This document shows positions 36,995 to 46,480 of a stretch of DNA of 64,000 bases, in pieces (position 1 is the stretch's first letter; every line of letters begins with the position of its first letter). The DNA lies in contig OU612075.1 in NCBI GenBank assembly GCA_914767715.1, forward strand, positions 12,834,001 through 12,898,000. The letters are read 5' to 3'. The notes under the pieces are model-generated. The model did not search any database, had not been told where the DNA came from, and worked only from the letters and a program-made list of their open reading frames with translations. Origin of the DNA: Membranipora membranacea (taxonomy: Eukaryota > Bryozoa > Gymnolaemata > Cheilostomatida > Membraniporidae). Position numbers and translations under genes: made by a program.

Positions 36995-39900
36995 ATGGCA
37001 GTCCCATTCGATGTTTTAAAGGCTATGGAAAATGTAACCATAATGTCATTGTCTCCTTGCAATGATGGTTTTGAGCCAACAAATCTTCTAAATTGCCAAA
37101 AAGGTAAGAAGAGAAGTAGTAGTAAGTTCAAGTTAAGAATCATTATATTGTTGGAGAGCACTTTACTTGATTAGTTGGATTCAAAGAAGCAAGCTTGATC
37201 AATGTATGGGCTAAGACCAGCCTGTCAACAAAAACAGTTATTGTAAACATGGATATTGGGACCTTCCATTCACAGCAACTCAAGTGTAGGGAGCCACACA
37301 ATCATGGGCCCCTGGGACTTACCTCTTCTTCTTTAGTACGTACTAGAACATAGCGTAAGCGGTACGCCTCATTAATTTTAATCCTTAGCCAGCATGTGAT
37401 TTAAATCTGTCGCCTTGCGACTTTTTTGCATAGCATTAATATAAATGTCATCACTGTGACCCCAGCCTTGCTTTGGTTTCACGAACTGTTTTTGGTAAGA
37501 AGCTGTTATAATACACTGATTTGCTAGCATATATCGTGGGGGATCTCCCCGAGTCACTGCCCTGGTAACTGCAGCATTACCAGGTCTATCGTTTATAAGT
37601 TCATCGTAAGCAGATGTGAGCGATTCGTTGTTTTTTTCATGGGACAGCAGGCGAAGTAACAGAGCATGTCTTATTTTTGTTCGCCTATCAGCTAGGGTTT
37701 CTAATTCTAGTTTTTTACGAGCCTCTGTCACACTATCTCTCCCTTTGAGGGTGGATATGAATCTTATGGCTTTGTGTTGCACCATCTCAATGTCATTTAT
37801 TAGATAACCTAGTGTCGTATCCCAGACAGAAGCTGCATACTCCACATGAGGTCTACATAGGCTGGTGTAGGCAAGGAGACGAGCGGATGCAGGGGCATCA
37901 CGTAGTGCGCGTTTAATCATGCCCAATAGTTTTTTAGCTTCTCCAATCTTACTATGAATGTGATTGTTAAATTTCAAATCCGACTGAAGAATGACGCCTA
38001 GATGTCTTTACTTTGCCAATGTCCACTATCAACCACCCAAAAAACACCAAACAGGGTAAGACACAACAAAAAATTTTTTTACAACCTACCTTGAAATCTC
38101 TCACACTAACTCACACCTCCTTCCTCTATCATTTGCTTTAGGTTTGAAGGTTCTAGCACAAACAGCTGACTTTATGGACCAGAGAAAAAAGATGCCTCTA
38201 CAAAATTCATTCATTTCATTTGTGAATTTTGTATAGGCATCATTTTTCTCTGGTCCATAAAGTCAGCTCTGTTTGTGCCTTGTGTTTGTTTTGAACCTTC
38301 AAACCTGAAGCAAATGATAGAGGAAGGAGATGTGAGTTGGTGTGAGAGATTTCAAGGTAGGTAGTAAAGAAAAAAAATTTTGGTGTCTTACTCTGTTTGG
38401 TGGTTTTTGGTTGGTTGATAGTGGACATTGGCAAAGTAAAGACATGTAAGTCCCAGGGGCCCATGCACACAATGTATGACAAATAATATTGATCCATTTA
38501 AAAATGGTCCATATTAAAGTCTTATAGAAGTTGTGTAAAGGATGGAGGCAGAGTTTGCTGTTTAGACAATCTGAATTATGTAATGAAATCATTGTAGTGA
38601 TTAGTGTTTTGAGTTTCCCAATCTAAGGTGAACAAGAAGCTAAAAACAGGTCTTGATCTCCCATCCAAACCTACATCACATGTCATTCTCAAAGAGTTAT
38701 CCCAAATTCTTGATCTCTTACTTCTCATTATTAAAAAAAATTCATACATCATAGATCAGCAGGAATGATGTCGCACAAACCAAAGAGTTAAAGACTCCTT
38801 GCACAAACGTTTAATAGATTTTTCCTACTTTTAATTATATCGACTATAGTCTCTTGACCACTGGGGCACACGACAGTGCTGTACACTCGTACGAACCACC
38901 AGAAGGCTCTATTGTTACTGATAATGATTAGCTTGTCATAACATTTTTCTTACCCATCTGGCTCAGTCTGCGGGTCATGCAACCAGTGCTATAGTGCTGC
39001 ATATCAGGATATTCTTTTGTTGTTATGAGAGTGTGTATCTGATAACCTCCTAAAAACACACTTCATTATTGAAGATTTACATCTATAGCCTTTCTACTCT
39101 GTATGAATTTTGAATTTTCCAGAAACCGCAAGTTATCAAAATATGCAATTTTGGAATGTTTTGTTTTGGATCTTCATTCAGGTTTTATGGCTGAGAGATT
39201 TGTAAAACCACCAGTGACACTTCAGCTTAGATTTCCATGTAGTATCAGACTAAAATCTGTAATTATTGAGAACAGTCTGGGATCATTTACATCATCTAGC
39301 TTTCAGGCAAGTCTATGTTTATAACAAATTTATTCTCACGTAGAAATGCATATTATGAATTTGACATAAAGTTTTCCAACAGTGCTTCTCTAGGACTTGC
39401 TCCAATTCAATAACCAGTTCAAATACTGCTCTGTACATGTAAAACTTGTTGTTTTATGTTTTTAATGCTACAGATATTATCATATAGCTGCAGTCAAGGC
39501 AAAGAGCCAGATAAGGAACCAATATATAAAATCATTGGCAGATGTTTTAACGCTGTAAGCGGAGTTGTGTCCTTTGTCAACCACAGATACAAAACAGAAC
39601 AATTTGGGAATTCATCAACAGACCAAGTCTTCCCTCTCTCATCTCATGATAGCACACTTCTGAACCACTGCCGATTTCTGTCCATTAAGATCACCCAAAC
39701 ACAAGGTGCTGGGATCCCTGTGATTGCAAGTTTAAAAGTTATAGCCAAACCGCATTCCCTAGATCATATCAAACAACCAAAACTCTCTATAAAAGAACCA
39801 AACTCAACCAATGTAGAGCAAACAGTCTCATCCCGAGAGCCTGATGAGCAATTTGAGGAATCAGACGATCTAACTCTTCACAGTGATATACCAAAAGAGT

Positions 39901-40562
39901 TCCTAGACCCATTGACGTGTAATGTGATGTCACTTCCTCTAATATTGCCATCAGGTTATGTGGTAGACCAGACATCTCTAGACAGGCATATTGAGATGGA
40001 GAAATCCTGGGGTCGTAATGCCTCTGATCCATTCACTGGAGTATTACTGACACATGCAAATCAGCCTATCATCAATCATAAGCTCAAGGAGAGAATAGAT
40101 AAATACGCTCTGCTCAATGACATCACCGTAGGGCGTACCAGCGGTAGACGAAAACGCCGGGTAGACAGTGTTTACGGTGAAAGTAGTAAGAAAATCAACA
40201 GCGGTAGCAGCTACATGCCTTCATATCAGACTTTTGATGATACATCCAGTAAGAACGACTTCCCATCCACCGTCAATAGAAGTGAAGATCATAACAATGC
40301 ACCTGGCGGTAACTTGACCAGTAGGCTCTCAAAGCTGTTGGGAAAGACCTCTAATATGAGAACTGTCGCTGTGCCAACAACAGGCAATAAGAACTGTATG
40401 AAGTGTCAGCAAATCGATAGATCTCTCGTGTACAAACTGTCATGCTTACATGTTATATGTAGAACATGTCTTACTGGTCTTGTGGATGACTCTGTAATTA
40501 AATGCCTAGGATGCCTTCAAAAGACAAATAAAGCGCAGCTTGTTCGATTTCATCCGATGTGA
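36995..40562 (+). CDS. UBOX5: U-box/RING E3 ubiquitin ligase RNF37 (UBOX5)
   Basis: Three exons: 36995-37103 (ATG in AAATGG context, donor G|GTAAGA), 39182-39306 and 39474-40562; 440 aa with phases closing. The N-terminal part (DGFEPTNLL, then AERFVKPPVTLQLRFP) follows the conserved N-terminus of RNF37 proteins. A middle segment (TQTQGAGIPVIASLKV) also matches family order. Residues 218-294 form the U-box (IPKEFLDPLTCNVMSLPLIL, DQTSLDRHI, DPFTGVLLT), which binds E2 without zinc. Residues 386-425 form a C-terminal RING-type finger: C-x2-C, C-x-H-x2-C-x2-C, C-x2-C. RNF37 is a nuclear E3 that works with UbcH7-class E2s. Intron 2 starts with GC (CAG|GCAAGT), a GC-AG intron. Intron 1 contains the MITE and nested retroelement. 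Poly(A) candidate AATAAA at 40703. Confidence 0.93.
37295..37302. repeat. Left 8-bp target-site duplication (CACACAAT)
   Basis: CACACAAT directly abuts the left terminus of the palindromic element at 37303 and is repeated exactly at its right end. Confidence 0.85.
37303..38465. mobile_element. hAT-like palindromic MITE, interrupted by a retrotransposon
   Basis: The outer 20 bases at 37303-37322 (CATGGGCCCCTGGGACTTAC) are the exact reverse complement of 38446-38465. The inner arm 38002-38209 is about 90% complementary to 38223-38445, around a 13-base loop. Both ends abut CACACAAT, an 8-bp duplication of the length made by hAT transposases. Without the 679-bp insert it would be 484 bp with arms of about 230 bp and no coding capacity. 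Type (foldback MITE) and hAT assignment rest on TSD length and structure; the autonomous partner is not in the window. It lies in UBOX5 intron 1. Confidence 0.85.
37323..38001 (-). mobile_element. 5'-truncated non-LTR retrotransposon inside the MITE
   Basis: On the minus strand an uninterrupted 207-codon frame starts at the first base (LGVILQSDLKFNNHIHSKI) and runs through SLCRPHVEYAASVWD, MVQHKAIRFIS and KLELETLADRR to a stop at 37378. A 55-base tail ending AAGAAGAAGAG follows. This is the C-terminal end of a LINE-type reverse transcriptase. The open frame indicates a younger insertion than the one at 35227-35935, and the sequence is a different family. The empty site preserved in the opposite MITE arm shows that nothing was gained or lost at the junction: no target duplication. 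Confidence 0.88.
38466..38473. repeat. Right 8-bp target-site duplication (CACACAAT)
   Basis: Exact copy of 37295-37302, abutting the right terminus of the MITE. Confidence 0.85.
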
Positions 40563-41609
40563 ATATAAAATATTACAGTCCCAGAAACTTGATGCTCGTT
40601 GATGTTCAAAACATCAGAGAACAGCATGTTGTTGAGGACAATATTTTTTATTTTGCATTTTTCAACTATTGTAGTACAACAAAAAATGCTAAATTGGACA
40701 CGAATAAATAATTCTAGTAAACGAAAACTGAGGAAAAAGCCAATATATAAGGGAACAGTACTGAGGTGTTGAACATTGTAGACAAAATAATGTAACGTCT
40801 ACTTGTTTTCCAGTTATGTGTTTAGTGAAAAACATGGAGCTGGAAAATGTTACTTTATAGCGATAATATCTTAAATCCTCTTTGAATTTGAGAATATGAC
40901 TGTGAACTAATTATCGTGCAAATATGATTGTATACATTAACAACAACTCATAGTGATTTTCTCACAACAAAAAATAATAAATAAATCAAGAACTACCACA
41001 AATAAATAAAAACAAATACAATAATAATATAATATAAGTAGCGAATTAGGTGGATTTATCTTTTTTTCATGAACAGAGATTATTTATAGAGACTTTAATC
41101 AGGTGCAAACCAACATGACAGGCGCCTGCCGACAGAAGTTATATTCTGACAGGTGAGCATTCAGCAGCCAGCGATAGAGAAACTTCTTAAGCAGGACAAA
41201 GTTAAAGCACTAAACATGATTATTGTAAAATAAGAGGTAACGAAAAATATCCACGTGTTTATATTAAGTGCAGATTGCCATCAAGTTTGTAAAAAAGTAA
41301 CATGGAATGAATTGTAACATTGGCAAGTGGAACTTTGTTCAGGGCCAATCACAGAAGACAATTCAACAGTGCAGATAAAACACACTCTAATTGTATAACT
41401 TTGATTACTGAGTGTGGTAAGCTCACCAAGAACTTGGTAAGGTGGTTACATAGTTGAAAAACTGAGATGGCTAAGGCTTAACGATATCACAGCACAACAG
41501 TTACATCTATTACATATATTATATTATAATAAGCAGCAGCAGTATTAGGGATTGTATTATGACACATTACCAAGTTTGTAGGTGACACAGAGCTGGTCAC
41601 ATGACAAGG
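40563..41609. other. Convergent intergenic region, UBOX5/THAP gene
   Basis: This 1.05 kb holds the 3'UTRs of two genes ending toward each other. It is AT-rich, with AATAAA at 40703 on the plus strand and A/T-only runs around 40970-41040. I see no coding exon. Confidence 0.5.
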
Positions 41610-44363
41610 TCACATGATCGCCTCAAGCTCTTCATTGTCACCTGGCAGTTCTGGTTCATTGAGATCATCTACAAGGAGCAATTTGAAATTAATGTTCGCC
41701 TGAATGCCTACAGGTTGTATAAATTGGTTTGATGACTGGTTCACATTCACAAAATAAGATTTAGTCCAGTGGTAGCCTGTGCAAATGTAGCTAGATATAT
41801 GCAACTTCAGTTGCCATTTGGGGTGGATAGGTTTTGACTGTTGTTTCTGGTTAAGTTTTTCACGCTCAATGCGATGATAAAACTGTTCCTTACACTAAGT
41901 TAAGTTGCACAATAAGCGGCTAATTGCCAAAAACGCTGCCGGCGAAAGAAAAAGTGATAAAAATGATCATAAGGTTTCAAAACATCAACCATCTGAAGGA
42001 GCATGTCATATTTAGTGGATCTACAAGTTTTCAATGGTCTGCTATCATAAATAGCCGAGATGCGGCAAACAATGGTTGCAATACCCCCATATATCACCTG
42101 TATGTATATATCCATCATTAAATCAAAATGGGAATTTAAAAATATGTACCATTTGAAAAACAACACACCCAGAGCATTGAAAAACGGTGTAATGTCATGG
42201 GAGAGGCAATACAAGGTAGCCATAAAAAATCAGATCTATACGAACGTCTCAAGCCAGTTTTCCAGGCGGCAGGAAATTGAAAAAGTAGTTTCGCTTTAAT
42301 GATTTTTTTATACGGGTGATATAAGTGAGTAATGCAACTGAGTTCGGCTGTTACTCGGCTATTGATGCTATCAAACCCATGTAAACTTTTATATCCACTA
42401 AATTAACCAGATAGTAGGGGGCTGCCACCGGACTAAAATGCTGAAACTTCTAACAAAATTTCAAGTCCTGATGACTTGAAGGGAAACCCCTACACCAATA
42501 TACATACCATCCTCGAGGTCATCTGTTAGAATACCAAGCTCATCATTGATACCAAGTGAAGGCGGGCTTTCAGATACCACCTCTATATCCTGTAGATTGT
42601 CAAAGTGAGATGAAGCACCACCCGTGTGGTGTGATCCTCCATTCATCTGTAAAGAAAAACAAACAAACCAACATATTTTTACTCCATCAAAAAACATTAT
42701 TTCTTTGTCTTTACCATAAATGTAACAAATATTTAGTTCAAATGCTCAAAAGTTACCTGCCAGGGTTGACGGTAGTAGCATTTTATTATCAACCACATTC
42801 CTAGCAAAATGGATTGTGGTTGATGGTGCCATACCACCACAATGGACCCTGGCAACATTTTAGCACTTCAGTCATATAAAATTATATACCTTTAGTATGC
42901 TGGCCAGTTGGACAACTCTCTTTGTTCATTTTTCAAAGTTCATATTTTCACGAATAACTAATACATTGAAAAAGTGAATATCCTATGCATCTATGTTGCC
43001 ATGACTACTAGGTGAGATAGTTCAATGTATCGATTGATTTTTTAATAGTTGACTTAGAGACCACACTGATATTAGAAACTGAACAACCTATATCTAGCAT
43101 TTATGTCTAATTGCTAATCTGATGATAAACCATAAAGGACTACCGCATGTCAAAACTTAGGGCTTCGTGTGTGTTAGGAAATGCGGTAGTAAAATGTTCA
43201 TCAACTTAACACAACTGTTAGCAGAAGCAGAGCTAACCACAAACCTGTGGAGCTGACTTGAGTTGAGGGGGTTCAGGATGTTGGGGCAGCAGTGCATCAC
43301 GAGAAGCGAAGTTATCAGAGTGAGGCTGCTGCATGGCCGCTGCCGCAGACATGATTGAGAGAACTGATTGAGATCTGAGTTTATCTACTTCCCTCATCAG
43401 ACATTCCACCTGTGATTTCAGGATTGTGTTTTCCTCGGCCAACTCACGAATTACTCGACAACATATCCTATGTATATCTGTAGTTAAATAAACCAAAGCA
43501 GGAACATTATAGAGGATGCATTTCACAAAGCTACCTCACATGGAAAGGTAAACTAAAAAATCCTGGCAGTAGTTTGTCTGTATAAGAAGGTCATAACAAG
43601 TCATGACAAGTTTGAAAGTTGAGAGGGTATAACTCCTGATTGATTAGGGCTTTTCGTTGCAGAGAAAGTTGAAGCAGGGAGGGTGGTTCAAGTCTAGGCG
43701 GTATTGATGCCCTCAGACCAACATGTCTATGAAAGCAGCAGAATTCCCTCACTTACCATTATGTTCACAGAAATGACTAGATGTAAGTTTTGGTGAGCTT
43801 GACCACGGCTTTGGCTGTTTTCTCCGGCTAGTTCTCATCTTCAGTGATGTGGACAGCGGAGATTTACCGCTGTTGAAGTGACTAGAGCTGAGGCCTGCGA
43901 CAGGCACTCTAATGGTGGGTTGATTAGAACTAGCTTCATTATAACTGTCACTAGATGGATGCTGGTCTGTATGACAGGCACCATTGCTGTGTATCTGATT
44001 GAATGATTCTATACTGTCATTCATAGAAGAGTCCATACCGTAAGCTTCTGTGTGATTATCATTGGTACTGTTTGCATCGTTGTTCATACCTCTTGTTGGA
44101 ATGTAATCTATATGATTTGGATCTGCATTCCAAGTACCTGATAAAACAAATATTATTTGGAAAATCTTTAGATTCCATAGGAAGTTTTATGTACCAGAGG
44201 GATGGAGGGTATATAAGTTGCATTATAAGTTTCATTTTGATTGTCAATCCACTCTGATGAACAGATCTTCTTACCATACATGAAGGCCAAGGACATCACG
44301 TTATTAAAAGAAATAACTAGCCTTGAATCACATCAAACTGATTTTTCTGTAGATGAAAAGGTA

Positions 44364-44398
<35 letters not shown>

Positions 44399-44668
44399 GT
44401 TTCATGCTAGGGTTAACCCCAGTCTGAAGGCAAAACAAGTCAGTTAGAATAAGTATGATTGCAAATAGCATCAATAGGTTATATTACCAGTGACAAAATG
44501 TCGACTGCATATTCGATGATGAGGTTTTGGTGTCCATCCGTTTCTTTTGAGAGCAGATATCCAGGCATTTCTCTGCATTTCAGGTTTACTGGAGATCCTG
44601 AAATAGCTTACACCACCACCCTTTACAAACTTCTCCGAGCATCCCTTAACACAGCATGAGCTCACCAT
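41610..44668 (-). CDS. THAP-domain DNA-binding protein with coiled coil
   Basis: Five exons with closing phases: 44668-44488, 44137-43757, 43477-43245, 42646-42508 and 41668-41610; 330 aa. The start has a full Kozak match (GCCACCATGG) and is preceded by an acceptor at 44690, so the 5'UTR is spliced. Residues 1-75 form a THAP zinc finger: C5, C10, C54 and H57 with W36 and F58, the same positions as in human THAP1, followed by DYIPT at 71-75. Residues 76-187 are Ser/Asn-rich with a basic patch (RTSRRKQPKPW). Residues 188-222 form a predicted coiled coil (RVIRELAEENTILKSQVECL), a usual dimerisation module after a THAP domain. The C-terminus is acidic. No [DE]HxY HCF-1-binding motif is visible. 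Likely a nuclear transcription factor; the vertebrate orthologue is not assignable. Confidence 0.9.
44365..44397 (+). repeat. (AAC)11 trinucleotide repeat
   Basis: Eleven perfect AAC units in intron 1 of the THAP gene; on the transcribed strand of that gene it reads as GTT repeats. It is a likely polymorphic microsatellite. The plus-strand ORF that reads it as polyglutamine (44241-44447) is not supported. Confidence 0.9.
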
Positions 44669-44689
44669 GGTGGCTGATGTGAGTGTTAT

Positions 44690-46480
44690 CTGAAAAAGGA
44701 AAGTGATGCTGATTAGACATAATTTGGATTAATACGCAGCTACTCATAAAACTCTGGATTAAAGCTTCCCTTGCTCTTGAGTGCTTATAATAGATTCACA
44801 AGATATCTCTATAATTAACATATTCATCAATAAGGTGTAGCAGCCAAAAAAATTTAACACTATTTGACAAATTATTCCCAAAACCAGAGGTCGTTTAATG
44901 GGACGAAATTGAGCTAGTCGTATTAGCAGCATGCAGGCAAGTAGGATGAGTCTCAATTAGGAAGTGAAAAACTCAATGACCAACGGTGTGATTAAACAAA
45001 ATCCACCAAGTATGTCAATTTTAAAACCAAGGGATATGTTAATCAAACTAGCAGTGAGTCATATGATCTCTACAGGATAGAGAAAAGATGGTGTCCTATA
45101 CAAACAGCAACAGTGGTGTTCACATTGTATAAACTGCATCAATATATGATACTAGGCAGCAGTGGGTGGCTTGCTTGCACAGCAAGCGAGCGTGAATATA
45201 GACTTGAAGTGAGTAGACATGCTTGATTGTGTAGTTGCACATTGATCATTGCTGCTTTGAATATTTCCTCTAGCAAGGCTAGGGATGCTATGCTTCTACA
45301 ACACACCACACCACCACCATCATACAATCAAGGACTAGGAGTAAAAGACTCCTTGATACAATTACAATATAAACATCATGATAAAAATGACTGACTGGTT
45401 AATGGGAGCAACGCATTAAGCTAGTCCATTGTTGGTGAGACATCTGTGAGTGGTGCTGGACTGGCTACTCAGTCTCAACAATACACACAGTCACAATAGT
45501 CACTGATGAGTACTGTTATTGTATGGTGTGGTTTAATTTATCATTTATGATTTACTCACACACTCACAGGACTAGTGTTGTAGAATTTGTCCAAGGATGA
45601 CCCGATTACGACTTCCAAATTCTCCTTCCCGAGATCAGCATTGTTTTATTCACCAATTCCTTTAGTATTCTTCTCAATGAAAGACTCTGGAACAGTCAAA
45701 AGTATTATCTTGGTCATCCAAATTAAATCCCTTCCTAAACAAAAAAGTTTTTGTTTGGGGTATAGGTCATTGGAGGAGACAACTTCAAGGTCATTGTCAA
45801 AATCAACCAATCAGATTGGTGCAGTTACCAGGCAACATAGTAGCCATCTTGGAAAATCAACAACTTGCTTTTGGTGATAAAGATTAACTGTAAAAGAGAT
45901 ACCAGCTTTGAAAAAAGGGAAGATCATGACCAGTTGAAAATCATAAGTACTATTTACTCAGGTAAACACCTAAGCTGATTATTTTCTATGGGATTTGCAT
46001 GTCAGTTGATATGTTACATGATGAACTGACTCCCTACCTGAACATAAAAAATGAGTCATAAATAAGCCAAGTAAGTAGTACATGATCATGATGATGATGT
46101 TTGCTGCCCTGCAAGCCTTAGGTTTCCATGCTAATTATCTTTCCCCTGACCAGTCAGCCTATTACAATACCAGCATTATTGTATTGCTATGCTGTGATTG
46201 GTGATATGCATCTAGGTGCCTCTTTGTTGATATGCCCAGTTTTACAAACAGCTTTGTACACCCTGCAGCCACCCCCTCATCTATCTATCCCAAGCAGCTT
46301 TTTATATGGAAAAAGATACAATTCGTTGCCATTAATTTCATTTTTTAATGAGCTAAGATTCCCATAGTCATGCCTAAATCCTTTTGCAGGTTGTTATCTA
46401 TATATATTTAATTCCAAAGCATATACTGATGTCAATTTTTGTCATTTTTTTAAAGATTTTGAATAATTTCTCACACAACC
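44690..46480. other. Divergent intergenic region, THAP gene/TTC29
   Basis: This 1.8 kb lies between two divergently transcribed genes. It contains both 5'UTR regions, a small AGGAGT hairpin at 45337-45353 and the CCAAT/X-box cluster at 45806-45836. The acceptor TTTTTTAAAG at about 46456 suggests a spliced TTC29 5'UTR. No further coding exon is supported. Confidence 0.5.
45806..45836 (+). promoter_or_regulatory. CCAAT inverted pair plus X-box (RFX site), probable TTC29 promoter
   Basis: ACCAATCAGATTGGT (45806-45820) holds two CCAAT boxes in inverted orientation. Three bases later GTTACCAGGCAAC (45824-45836) fits the RFX X-box consensus GTNRCC(N0-3)RGYAAC with a one-base spacer. RFX factors drive ciliary and flagellar genes, and NF-Y bound at CCAAT cooperates with RFX at other promoters. 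The site is 645 bp upstream of the TTC29 start codon, which fits a spliced 5'UTR. Motif match is direct; function is inference. Confidence 0.6.

Noticed and set aside
36943-37161. Minus-strand 72-codon ORF with a hydrophobic leader
   Set aside because: It is antisense to UBOX5 exon 1, which is supported by family similarity and by phase with exon 2.
44241-44447. ORF with a polyglutamine run
   Set aside because: It is the (AAC)11 microsatellite read in frame, inside a THAP-gene intron on the opposite strand.
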